A stretch of DNA of 64,000 nucleotides, taken from the NCBI GenBank assembly GCA_900074885.1, contig FJUW01000010.1:124001-188000 (forward strand), in the 5' to 3' direction. The position numbers and the translations under genes are program-made. Positions 1 through 11,184 of this stretch are shown in pieces. This DNA comes from Rhynchosporium graminicola (lineage: Eukaryota; Ascomycota; Leotiomycetes; Helotiales; Ploettnerulaceae). Each line of letters starts with the position of its first letter. Position 1 is the stretch's first letter. A model generated the notes under the pieces. The model had not been told where the DNA came from and ran no database searches. It saw only the letters and a list, made by a program, of their open reading frames with translations.

Positions 1-868
1 ACTGAATCGATTCCAAGACATCCCAAACGCTTACAGAACTTTTCATATTTACATCCTGCCCATGACTTGAAAAGCTAACGTGTCACAAGGCGGCGTGCTT
101 TGCGTGTTAGTCAAAAAAAAAGGTATCCATTTGTTAAGTAAGAAATCACCGAATCTACCCAATCCCGGCGTCTTAAAACAATTATAACAACAACGTAGCT
201 TTACAGGCTTTACAGGCTTCACTGGCAGTAATTATCACAGGTGCGCTCAGAGTAGATGGTGCGCCCCGTACATCCAGAAACTTCAGTACCTAAATCCAAT
301 CCGCCGGTAAAACTTCTGTTAGAATCAGCCTGTTTGCATATGATCGGGGCAACACCAGTCGCCAAACCGAAGTTCAGACGAATATAATCAAAACACTTTA
401 TTGGGATTAGCCAGAGGGTCGCCAACGACTCACCACATATCCTGGAATGGAATAGTTCCGTGACTTTGAATAATACTGGTTTGAATTGCCTCATCAAACG
501 CGCTTTTAAGTACGGTGATTCCAAATTTTTTACGTGATGTCTTGAGCTTATCTAGAAACGTGTTACAAATAGATAAACCTCACTAAGTCGAAGACGAGCC
601 TCGATTCATTTTGGCATGTACTTTGGCTACAACTTTCCATCCATTCCTGGCAGTACGAAGCCATTGGATGTCTTCACGCGCGATAGAACAATATCTAGAA
701 ATCGAGTTTTGGTTTTGAGATCTCTTGACTTTCATGTATAAAATCTTGCCAACTTTACGCTCCTCCAAAATATAGTGGTATTATCCTAACATTCCCCAAT
801 TACAAGCAATGACCAAAATTTTCCACGCACAGGGATTTTTCACCAGTCGCTAAGACCATGATTCAGGT
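1..868. other. Intergenic, no convincing gene
   Basis: This is the stretch downstream of the urea transporter. Minus-strand open frames at 219-524 and 583-768 lack recognisable domains and any clear splice link between them. They could be remnants of a small secreted protein, but I cannot support that. Confidence 0.4.
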
Positions 869-3547
869 CTAGCTAGACCTGTCCTCAATCACACCAGCCG
901 ACTTCTCATTCATAGCAGGCGGAGTATCAGTCCCAGGCTCCTTGCCCTCAACGTATGTAGCTTCAGGACGATGGTGCTTAGAAGGATGTTGCTTGCCCGT
1001 GATATCAAACCAGATAGCCTTGAATGTGAAGTACAGATTCTTGCGACCTTCCCAGATAGGGAAGACACCGACACACATAAGTGAGCCAATGAGCCAGATG
1101 ATACCAACGATGACCCAGCCAGAGAAGAACTTCTCGCTGAAGATGTATCCTGTGCCGTAAAGTGGCATTGGCCAGAGGATGAGGAGTGCAAGCGTCATGA
1201 GCACGGTCATGCCTTTTGCGATCTTGGATGCGCGGAGGAGCTTGACTTGTTCGAGTTCCCTTTGGGCTTCAGTGGTGTTCTCGCCAGGAACCAATTCGAG
1301 GTCTATGTCTGCTTCTTCTGCCAAGTCGTGGTCGTCGCCTTTGCGAATCGCGGCCATGGATTTCCAGTCGTACTTATCAACGCCGAAGATAAGTGTGAAG
1401 ATAGGTGTGAAGATCAGGGGTGAGAGGAGAGCCATAACGTTGCCTGCCAACATGGGATTGTTCGATCCAGTACAGGTGACATCGAGCTTTCCGCACGTCT
1501 TGGAGGCTGTTACCAACCATGCGATGATTGCACAAACAAATCCAGCTGGAGGGGTCAGAGTTGCAGCCCATTTGTTGTGTCCGGCCCACATTAGAGTCAA
1601 AGTCGCGGGAATTACAGCAGATGAGATGATGACACCCATCAACACGTAGAGATATCCCATACTGATACCGGCATAATGCACTAGATTGTGTCAGCACGTG
1701 ATGTTTTGACAGGGATCAGGTCACTTACATCCAACCGAGAGGGAAGCCATCGTCAAGCCAAATCCCACGACCATAGCGTGAGACATGTAGATAAGTCGTT
1801 TCCCACTGGCGCTTGGATTCAAGTAGGTCTGGTAAATATCGTAGGTGAAAATGGATGAGACTGCAATGAGCTCAGCAGACGATGCCGATGTTACAGCCAT
1901 GAAGACGATCAACAGTGTGCAGATGGCACCACCTGGACCGAGCAAAGCAACAGCAGCGTACGGTAGAACAAGACCTGCGGAGACGTCCGCGTCCGACATA
2001 CGTTCCGGGAATGTAGGGAAAGCAGGGTTAGATTCGAGAGCGAGACCTGCAAGACCCATTGTTGTTGCGCAGAGCCTAATCAAGACATTAGTTAAGTAAA
2101 GCAAAATGGCCATGATTTATCAGAATCAATACTTGGATCTTGAGATATGGTCCGAGATCAATGAGATCTCAAGGGCGGATTGTTACGTACCATGGGATAG
2201 CAAACCACGAGATACCGCCCATGATGTAGCCAGGGAGTGCGTGAACTGGGCTTGCAGCGATGGCTTTGTTGTAGTAGCCGTTATCCAAGAACACGGTACC
2301 GAAGTTTCCTACAATGCTTCGAGGGAGTTAACATATACGTATATTAGAGTTCTGGGGAATGAAATAGGACATGTCTCAAGCACATCACGTGGATGGTAGC
2401 GACTTCCTCAATACATACTTGATCACGAAGAAGATTGCGCCCTCAGTAGACTGCATTGTCAAGTAACTGCCACCAGCATTTCCCTCAACTGGGTGCCTAG
2501 CCGAGGCCTCGACCAGAAGATCAAAGACTGCCTTCGGAGAACCAAGAGTTTCGCTTGTGGCATAAGTGGTGAACGCAAAAATAAGGATGATGATGAGAAG
2601 GATGAAGGTATGGACCCTGAAAGCTGTATGTTAGCAGACGGCTCTAGGACATGGGGCTGGGAGAGGGAGAAAGGGAAGCTCCGAAGAAAACGGGAGAACC
2701 AACCAATCAGTTAAGAACGTAGCCTTAATACCACCAAACATGGTGTACTGTGAGAGTAGAGGTTAGCAATTACATATTCAAAGCCTTGCTAGGAAGAAAT
2801 TGATATGTGCCTCAAGAAAATCTTGGGAGCAAATGGCTTCCTGAGTACTTACCATGACAACTCCCAAAGGCAACAAGAAGCAAGCTGCTGCAGTCGGCAT
2901 ACCAGTCAAGGACGTAACGACTGCGGAGCCTCCTGTCAACAACATAGCTGTGACGAGAATATTGGTCGCCAAACCGAAGATAATAAAGATGATATGAGCT
3001 GGAGTCCCATATCTAGCTCTGATAACCTCGAGAAAAGTCTGCCAGAAGTTAAAAAGTGTAAATCGAAGAACTGTACCTGTTGAAACTCACATGAGCGTTT
3101 GGTGCTCTTCTCTTCAACTCAATTGCGATGGTCGCAAAGAGCAAAATTTGTACAGTTGCACCACTCGCATACCAAAATGGTCCGGAAACACCATATCGAT
3201 AAGCAATTCCAGAAGATTGTAACAGAGTAGCTGCCCAGGTCCACGAGGAGACGACTGCGGATGCGACAAGACCGGATTTCACGGTTCGTCCAGCTGTGCT
3301 GAACATTTCACTTGTTTGCAATTCATGATTATATCTACAGTAATTCAGCATTGAAAGCCTTTGATGTCTCCAAATCGTCATGGCACATACCGTTTGAGAA
3401 CCCAAGTCACAAGAATCTGGCTCTAGTCAGTTACCAAATCTAAGAAATATATGAGAAGAAACTTACCATGCCGAAAGCGAACACGGCACCAAGGCCTAGT
3501 ACAATTCCATATCCCCATCCGACATTGAGAGGAGGTTCGATTGCCAT
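869..3547 (-). CDS. dur3: Urea active transporter, DUR3 family (sodium/solute symporter superfamily)
   Basis: High-affinity urea (and in some fungi polyamine) uptake at the plasma membrane. Splicing gives nine exons: 3547-3467, 3416-3391, 3334-3091, 3038-2853, 2747-2704, 2616-2419, 2316-2191, 2075-1729 and 1680-869. These total 2064 nt in frame, or 687 aa, the usual length for fungal DUR3. Family-typical stretches are visible: [18 protein letters not shown] at the N-terminus, [42 protein letters not shown] and [20 protein letters not shown]. The rest is a chain of hydrophobic segments with a hydrophilic C-terminal tail. The start ATG at 3547 fits the family N-terminus. Introns 5 and 6 use less regular splice sites (donor GTTGGT; acceptor TCGAAG) and were chosen because they keep the conserved reading frame. 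The upstream region has GATAAG motifs at 3900 and 4088, consistent with nitrogen-catabolite control; that regulation is inferred. Confidence 0.93.
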
Positions 3548-3899
3548 TCTTGTAAGAGTGAGCAGACTTCTCGTTCTGTTTTGGTGAGGCCTCCAAAAAA
3601 AAAGGAAACTCCTTCTACTTGGGATAGTAAGCGGGAGAGCTAGATGGTATATATGCCCACCACTAACTGTTCTATCAGCTTGGCCTTAACGGGAGCGAAT
3701 AGATCCGTACGAAACGCAGAATCCTATGAGAGAATAAGAAGGCAATTTCATGTACCCGATGTGGAGGTTGGTGTATGGGTCCAGATCTAACACTACCACC
3801 GACGCAGCTCCGTCTCCATACAAGGCCATACTGTGGTAGCATATCAGAGCATTCTGTATGTATCATCTCTGCACCTTACGATGATCAATCGTTGGTAAA

Positions 3900-4093
3900 G
3901 ATAAGAAGCTTCCAAACTGTGACGGCCCATAACTGCCAATTTTATACAATCCCTGCAATCTGCCACGGGAAAGACTAGGAGCTATGACCATGTCGGCATA
4001 GCTGATCTACATTACGGGCCATTCCGAGCATCTGATAGGTGCTGAGGAGGTAGATAACGAAGACCCCTGGCTGAGTATCAGAACTGCGATAAG
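3900..4093. promoter_or_regulatory. Two GATAAG motifs upstream of DUR3
   Basis: GATAAG occurs at 3900-3905 and 4088-4093, about 350 and 540 bp upstream of the DUR3 start. Fungal GATA factors of the AreA/NIT2 type bind clustered GATA sites in nitrogen-catabolic promoters. The motif is short and common, so function is an inference from its position before a urea permease. Confidence 0.3.
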
Positions 4094-4504
4094 AGCAGAG
4101 TTCGGGGAATGAGACAAATCACAAAAGAGCTGGGCGTGGCTTCGCAAAGGCCTTGCAATGCTTTGCGTGGGATGAAGAAGGACCATGAAAGTGTCAATCG
4201 AGCAGGAAGAGAGCGGCAATAGTGCAACTCGGTTGCTTAACGCCCGTTTGTCCAAGGGGTTTAGAATCAAATTCCAAGAAGCCGGACTGGTAGGATTTCT
4301 CCATAAATGATCAGAATCCCGATATCGCTTCTTCACACTTAACGGCCAACGGCGCGCCGCCCAAGTATCGAGTCAGTGACAAAGTTTCAATGTCATAAGT
4401 CAAATGAGAACGAGATTATTCTGACAACCGATCTACGCCAACAATCCGGATTGCTCCCGGGAATCATAGGGTAAGATCTCAGTGGGTACGCGTAAATAAT
4501 AAGA

Positions 4505-4844
4505 CTCTGACATCTGGTATCAAATGAATAGTAGCGTCAGATACACTTCACTTCCCCGGGGATTTTGCATTCCAAACCTCTCCCACGCTATGCTTCTTAT
4601 GCCAAGTTTGAGGCATTCTCTGACATCTGGTATCAAATGAATAGTAGCGTCAGATACACTTCACTTCCCCGGGGATTTTGCATTCCAAACCTCTCCCACG
4701 CTATGCTTCTTATGCCAAGTTTGAGGCATTCTCTGACATCTGGTATCAAATGAATAGTAGCGTCAGATACACTTCACTTCCCCGGGGATTTTGCATTCCA
4801 AACCTCTCCCACGCTATGCTTCTTATGCCAAGTTTGAGGCATTC
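4505..4844. repeat. Perfect 113-bp tandem repeat, three copies
   Basis: Copies begin at 4505, 4618 and 4731 and are identical base for base across the full 113-bp unit. Each unit contains the palindrome CCCCGGGG and a TGACATCTGGTATC start. The small open frame running through it has a repeating peptide only because 113 is not a multiple of three, and it is not likely to be a gene. Identity without any divergence suggests recent expansion, or an assembly artefact. Confidence 0.95.
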
Positions 4845-6029
4845 AGCCCCATGAACCAGTATCCTCGATGCGGTCCAAAGAAACTAAACCTTATCTCAGA
4901 GACATCGTATTTGTACGGATGACAAAATCTTCAGCCACTATCTCGCCATTGAGACCACTCAGAGCTCGTCAGTTTAATGCGTCTCCGAACCGCTGTCGCA
5001 TATGAATTGTTGGTGAGGGAGGTACCACTTGAGAAAATTTTCAGTTGAGTAGATTTCCAGCAGTGATAACTCGGCTTATTCTGTATTCCGCGGAAATAGG
5101 CCAGAGCTTTATATTTACTTGATAGAGCAACACTATACTGCGGATACGCACGATGGAGAAGTAGTGTTCAGCTGTGCTATCATGTTTTTCCGTAGCAAAA
5201 TCACTGAAGGAGAAGTCTATGTGCGGCTGGCTCATTCGTCTTTAATAAGGGGAGTAATAAGGAGTAAACTCCTAGGAATTGCAGAAATCTAAATCGTGAA
5301 GTCATTCCGAGAGATTTTACCTTAATAGTGAAGTATAGTTATAAAACTGTTTCAGAGCTTTGACGTGGATAAGAATACAAAGTTGTGAAATCACGGAGGT
5401 ACCTCCGCACATCTTCATGGCGCATGTCGACCTAAGAATTCTGGACAGCTTGAATAGTCACGTGAGTTAATCCTAGTTGGCTTTTTGCAGATAGAGATAC
5501 TTCGAGAATTAATAACACGGCAATGAAAATGATTCTCAGGTTATAATATGATTACGGCAGGAGCTCTCGCCATGCTGAACTTATTCCCAAGTTGGATTAC
5601 TACAATATAACTGGTTCGAGTATCACGTGACACTAGCATATGAAATCCAACGTCGCTTTTGTGTGAACCTGCAAGCATTCGAAAATCTTAGGAGAATTCG
5701 AAGAAGTCGCTTTCTCGAGTTCTAGAAATTGCCTCGGTATATGTTACTTATTCAGTTTGTTAAAGAATAGCCACACGTTTGGTTACTTCACTCTCTACCA
5801 GAAACAACCCCGCATCAAAAAACATTACCAATCGAGCCGCCCCACCTTAAGCCTCATTACCGTCATCGATTACATGCAATACTTACGCGCATCTTCTTCT
5901 ATGTAAATGACAGGAAGTATCTTCAGACGAGGCCTAGTCAATCTTGTTCTCAGCAGATCGGCTACCCTTGGAAAAATACAACTCCAAACAAACCAGACAG
6001 CACATCGAAATCCATTTTCAAGCTTAACG

Positions 6030-6907
6030 ATGGCGAGAGAGTTCCCTCCAGAGAAAGTCAGGGCGATTGTCGCTGAGGTCTCAAAGTTATTGAAGGAAAA
6101 AAAGGAGACTGTTAGTGTTGCCGAGACTGTAAGTCGTGGAAGTTCACATTAAAATATAGGCATGAATCAAAGGACATTGGGGGAGACAATGCGGAAGAAC
6201 GAGTGTCTTTGAACATCAGGAATATGAAAATCTGCGGATTATAGTCAGGATTGATATAAGAATAATTGCTGACCTTTCCAAGGCAGCAGGCGGAATTATA
6301 TCTGCGTCCATACTAAGCACACCTGGAGCTAGCGGAATTTACAAGGGAGGCTTGACAGTACGATTCACATCAACATTACCCCTGCGATATACTGCCACTG
6401 ACTTCGGACCAAGCTTTATACGTTGGAATCGCGCATTGCGTTCGGTACGTGTTTAAACATGTTCTTTCTATCTTAGCCATTGGAGTGCTGTTCGAAACGA
6501 GGACTCTCGCTAACAAGAACAGCTGGTTGGACGCAAGAAAACATTAAGACTTACAAAGGTCCAACACCTGATATAGTCGCGGGTCTAGCAAGCAGCGTAA
6601 GAAGCACGCTAGGAAGTACTTACACGATCTGTGAGAGCGGCACCGCGGGGCCTACCGGAGGAAATACCCCGAATAGAACTCCGTAAGTGTCGCTTTCCAA
6701 ATTCTACGCACGAATTTAAAAGGGAGAATTTGAACATTGATGACGCTTAGTGGATATGTAGCTCTGGCAGTTGCGACCGAGGGTGGAGTATACAAGCGTG
6801 AACTGTCGACTGGACATGAGGGAGACAGAGAGGCGAATATGATCGCATTTGCTGTCGAGGCTTTGACCTTACTGAAGGATGTCATCAAGGGTGATGCAAA
6901 GCTCTGA
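6030..6907 (+). CDS. CinA C-terminal / PncC-like protein (nicotinamide-nucleotide amidohydrolase fold)
   Basis: Five exons: 6030-6128, 6283-6357, 6414-6444, 6523-6682 and 6751-6907, which join in frame to 173 aa. The protein is a lone CinA C-terminal domain (COG1546). Bacterial members deamidate nicotinamide mononucleotide. Recognisable motifs are SVAETAAGG near residue 28, STPGASGIYKGGLTLYTLESR, GPTPDIVAGLA, CESGTAGPTGG and NRTPGYVALAVATEGG. An upstream in-frame ATG at 5907 would add 41 residues rich in R, S and L and lacking acid residues, which resembles a mitochondrial presequence. Both starts are possible, and 6030 matches the compact family form. The bacterial motif A-E-S is A-E-T here, so enzymatic activity should not be assumed. 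The 31-nt exon 3 is short but the frame demands it. Confidence 0.85.
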
Positions 6908-7624
6908 GTCTCATCACAGCTAAAAGAGAGCCGGAGTAGCTCGTGGTCACGAGATACCTTTGCTGTATATACACTTGAGCATTCGTTTTCAATCCCAAAG
7001 AAGAGGTACATTAGCAACATGGGTCTATTTGTCTCGGCTCTAGAAGTACTATTCGGTCGCAATTCCAACCAAAGACAAACCCCTTGGGAGGATCTACGAA
7101 AATGGAAAACTTCTTACCGAACTCGCCATTCTGGACAGTGACACGCAGAGGGTTCCATAAGCACAAATACAACATATTCATGCGATCTGCTACTAGTCTT
7201 TAACCGGCTTCCGATTGAAAGCAATCGACGCCTTAGAAATTCCCAATTCCAGTTTCTCGCTTAATGAAGCAAGTTGAATGGCAACCACTATTTGCACGCA
7301 ACCTAATTTGTCAGGACTGACATGACAGCACCCTCACGCGGAGCAACAATCATTGATTTTGCTACTGTATCGATACCTATAGGGCTCCTTACGAAGGAAG
7401 AGTCCCTGCAGCGTGGGCTCCTCAAGTTGCCAACCTGATTTGCGTAATTGCTAACCATCGGCCCAACTGCTGTTACCCAAGAATGGGGTAAGCTTATTCC
7501 AAGAAGTCGTGATACTTTCACTGGCTAAACATAGACACCCATTAGTTTTTAGATGTTATGATTCCCAATGTGATCTTATTCCTCTGGCGTCGTTCCTACA
7601 TCATAGTGTTTGTCGACTCGTCCT
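6908..7624. other. Intergenic, nothing recognised
   Basis: Between the CinA-like gene and the amidase relic. There are only short frames without domain signatures. Confidence 0.5.
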
Positions 7625-9239
7625 ATGACTGCTCGAAATATGGCATCAAAGAGCCTGAGACCGTGGGAGGATGTTGCTTTCAACAAGCAAGCCGAATGCT
7701 TGGCTCTGATTCCATCAGCTTGGATCATTCCCCCTTCCGTACTGAAAGACATCTCGCTTGGGCCTGAATCCGATACCAATGTCATCGCGCTCGATATCCC
7801 TCGCAAGTCAGGCATTCTGGCTAATACTGAACTGGCTATCGCCGAAGGTTACAATGCGAGAGAGCTGGCAGCGAAGCTTGGAGCAGGCGAGCTGTCCTCC
7901 GAGGAAGTTACATTGCCATTTTCGAAGCGAGCTGCCATTGCACAGCAACTATTCAACTGTCTGATCGAGACATTCTTCCATCGTCCATTGGAAAGGGCGA
8001 GATATCTGGACGCTTATTTGAAGGAGCATGGCGAGCCGATCGGTCCCCTCCATGGCCTGCCAATCAGTCTAAAGGATTCATTCAACCTGGCCAAGAAGAA
8101 CATCCAATTTCTTGTCTACTCAGATCTTCCGCCAGGCTTCGATCATTTAACCACGCTGCCTATTCATTGCAGCAAGCCCGGCAAGAGATAACTCGGTCCA
8201 GTCGCCTGCTGTCCCCAAGCATTTCATGTTGATTACAGAGGGTACAAGTGGTTCGCCACCTTCCTTGGGATTCTTCAATTGGGTGCGATCTGGATCAGCT
8301 TGATAATACTTCATCATCATATCGTTCGCCGTGGCGATACTGTTCTCTGGGTTGTGTGGGATATCAATCAGTGTATGACCAGCTTCCTTGAGTTTGGCCA
8401 CTGCACTCGACAACACGCGACGAACAGGAGGCTGATTGTGGGAACGAAGGATCTTCGCTTTGGATGCCAATGATCAGTTTCTTCCCGGCCACGTGCTCTA
8501 TGGATCTCCAAGGCACTTCGAATGCCGTCGAATCGTACTCGTGTGGATTTGCATCAATGATAGTCTTCATGAAAAAACTCAGCGTGTGCAACATCTTTGC
8601 AATTCGGTCCTGCGCACGGCAGTACGGTTGAAAAGCCACCCAGTATCCCAGAAGTCTTTTGACCCTAAGGAATGCGCCCAGTAGATGATTTGAAACCAAC
8701 GATAACGCAGGCCAGCGATAGTATCCGGATTAATCCTCCAAGTCAGTCCCAACTCCCGGAACGAAGCCCCGAAGTGCGATGAGGGCTCCTTCGCCACCCG
8801 TTGAGCCGCCTGCGCCGAGACTGAGATTGTGTGGCTAGAGAGTCCGGCCGAAAAGGTTGCTGTGAGTATCGGCGCTCATGAATGCCTGCGGTATGTTCGT
8901 TTTGACGTAGGGTACAGCACCAAGATCCAGAAGCATATCGACTGACGCAGAATTATACGTCAATGGCGGGTTGTCTACATACGAAATGTACCCGATCGTG
9001 GTTTTGATACCTTCCAGGCTGCCAAAGCACGGATGTGAAGCATGATACTTACAGTTTTATTCCCTACACGACCCAGTGGAACCTGATGGACGTAAGTGAG
9101 CATCCGAACTTACGACTGTAGCCCTATTGTTGACGTTGTACAGTTCCCAGCAGTTGTCTTTCCATTCAGGGAGTCCTCCAAGGAGCTAGATCCAGATCCG
9201 CAGGTCTATATTGCTCCCCAAAAAAGGACCAGACTGTAA
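7625..9239. pseudogene. Amidase-signature family pseudogene with internal inversion
   Basis: The N-terminal third of a fungal amidase (acetamidase-like) lies on the plus strand from ATG 7625 to about 8090 and ends with the hallmark GLPISLKDSFNL. The middle and most of the C-terminal half lie on the minus strand, about 9013 down to 8091. They contain TTIGYISYVDNPPLTY, GGSTGGEGALIALRGF (the Ser loop) and DANPHEYDSTAFEVPWR. The final part returns to the plus strand, with YTTQWNLMD ending at 9091, a 52-nt GT-AG intron (9092-9143), then FPAVVFPF. Read in the order plus, inverted, plus, the pieces join in the right order. The minus segment also has in-frame stops (TAG after FGRTL, others near 8140-8115) and at least one frameshift after GVGTDL. 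It cannot make an amidase. The change is seen directly; calling it a single inversion is inference. Confidence 0.88.
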
Positions 9240-9603
9240 GCTGAGCCAAGTTGCTTCCAAGTATTCATTTCGATGCTTATAATCGTCCAGATGACCCCAT
9301 TTTGCAAGATGGCGCTCCATGCGCCATCCAAATTACGGCTCAAAGGTTTCAGGTTCAGAAATGTCTTTCCGCAGCTCGGATCATACAGGAGGCACTCCGA
9401 GGCTAGAGAAGGAAAAAAACATTGCAACGTGATTAATTGACCCGCTCCTTCTCTTGGTGTAATTGGTGTAGATAGCATGCTTCATTTTGAATCCTTACAT
9501 CCTTCCTCCAGTACATTAAGCATGAAGATCTTTCCTCGTTTTGGCCTGTCGAATCCGAAGGGTCTGCGATTCCAACCCAGGTGATTGATCAACTTCCAAT
9601 CGA
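9240..9603. other. Intergenic, nothing recognised
   Basis: Sits between the amidase relic and the regulator gene. The last amidase C-terminal residues are not recognisable here. Confidence 0.4.
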
Positions 9604-11184
9604 TCAGCTTGTGAAAGATAAAGTGTCTAGCAAGCCCCCGATATGAAGAAGTCTATCAAGTCCTCGAGGTCGTTGTGGTGAGAAAGCAGGTGCGTTCAGA
9701 TTATTGGGCAATGCATCCTTCCAAATAGCAGCTATAATGGTGGAGCTCCTATAGATTTGGCCAGAATGCGTCCATTGACGACATTCTACCACCTTCTCTT
9801 TAATCATCTCCTTCTCATTTTCAGTACTTACTGCACATGCCAGAATTGTCAATGGCCAGCAAAAAAATGAGTTGCATGCAGCATATACCTTGCATTTACC
9901 CACGAAGTATAAAGCCTGATGCAGAACATGTTGGATGTTGATGTTTTCAACCCCGATCTTCGGGGTCAGGATCTTGGACAAGAATAACTTTGTGACTAGG
10001 GTGTAGAGTAAAGCAATCTCATGGGATTCTTTCTGGTCTTCTTCATGTTGACGACGGAGTTCCTGCATCAGCTGTTTTTCTGCGAGGTCAAGCTTATTTT
10101 GGAAAGCAACTGCGATTGCGAAGTCTGAAGCTTTCAAGGAGTATGGCGACTTAGTCGCGTAACTTCAACTACGATCGTAAAGAGATCAAAAATTAGGCCA
10201 AGTATTGGCGAGTTCGCCAATCTGGAAGCTTCAGGAAACGGCATTGCTTCTTTGAATTCCTCGAGATCTGACCAGCTGAATTGTTGTGCGACGGCATCGA
10301 TCTCATCCGCACTGTGAAGTAGAGAATATGTGGCCAGATGATATGCAAACGCCTCAGCTGAAATCCTGTGAAATGGTCTCTGCTGCTGTGGAAGTATATT
10401 TCTCAATTTCCTGGTATAGAACACCTGTGCTAAGCCACGAAGATGTAACATAACATTGCTACGCAGCTCGAATCTAGAAGTCTACGGATGGTCAGTTCCG
10501 ACATCAGAGTTTACAGTCTAACTCACCTCGAAGAACCATGAAGGCTATCAGTACAAGAAGCCATTCTTCCGTGCCATTGACTTTCCCTTCACTGATGCTT
10601 CGGGCAATCGCACTGACCGAGGGGGTGTAGAACTTGATCGCTTTGATTGCGAAGTTCTTATTATTATGGCCGATACGGAGTGCTGCAATGCCTAAGAATA
10701 CCCTCATTATGTCGGGTCGTTCAAATGCAAACTGGATTACATCATGATACTTCGAGTATGCAGGATGGGCATGTCTCCGGATAGCCGTTGGTAAAGTACA
10801 GGTTGAGAAATGATGAAAGAGTAGCTTCTCGTGCCCTTTACCCAAGTCCACCGGAAACCAAGTGATTCCAGATTGTGGACCGTAATTGCCAGTGCCGCTT
10901 GAGATCTGAACCTCCTCGATCTTCTTCACGGGAGTAGTCGAAGGCAAGCCTAAGCGCTCAGATAAGGAGGAGCTACTGGCTGCAGAAGGTGTAGAAAATG
11001 TTGAACTGGCTCTCTGTCTTCCATGACGGCCGTCAACAAAGTCAGTAGGCCAGCAAAATTCACGCTTATAGTGCAAACAATAAAGGCATGATGGCTTGGT
11101 TTCATCACATTTCTTTTTCTGCTTCCGGCACTCTGCGCAACTAGTTTTTACTCGTAGTCGCTGGCGACCCGGCCTGGAGGACAT
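9604..11184 (-). pseudogene. Zn(II)2Cys6 transcription factor with fungal-specific TF domain, frame disrupted
   Basis: The first exon (11184 to about 10528) encodes a binuclear zinc cluster with Cys at residues 16, 19, 26, 33, 36 and 44 (spacing 2-6-6-2-7). A Ser-rich linker follows, then the start of a Fungal_trans_2-type regulatory domain. It continues in 10451-10134 (MLHLRGLAQVFYTRKL) and 10137-9604 (FAIAVAFQNKLDLAEKQLM). A normal donor (GTGAGT, after about 10528) exists, but no acceptor near 10483-10475 restores frame to the FELRSNVMLHLRG exon. The last two frames need a one-base shift near 10140, with no GT-AG intron available. Either the gene has two single-base indels (pseudogene) or the assembly has errors. 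If intact it would be a nuclear DNA-binding regulator next to the amidase relic, possibly once its regulator. Confidence 0.6.

Larger units (their letters stand above)
3548..5906. other. Long intergenic region between DUR3 and the CinA-like gene
   Basis: It includes the DUR3 promoter side and the 113-bp tandem repeat (listed separately). No open frame here resembles a known protein. The region just before 5907 is C/A-rich and looks like a promoter or 5' leader. Confidence 0.5.

Noticed and set aside
4565..4753. Open frame of 62 codons with repeated peptide
   Set aside because: It lies wholly inside the 113-bp tandem repeat and is a by-product of it.
8147..8470. Separate minus-strand gene next to the amidase
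   Set aside because: Its residues (PHNPENSIATANDMMMKYYQ and others) belong to the amidase C-terminal half, so it is the inverted part of the same gene.
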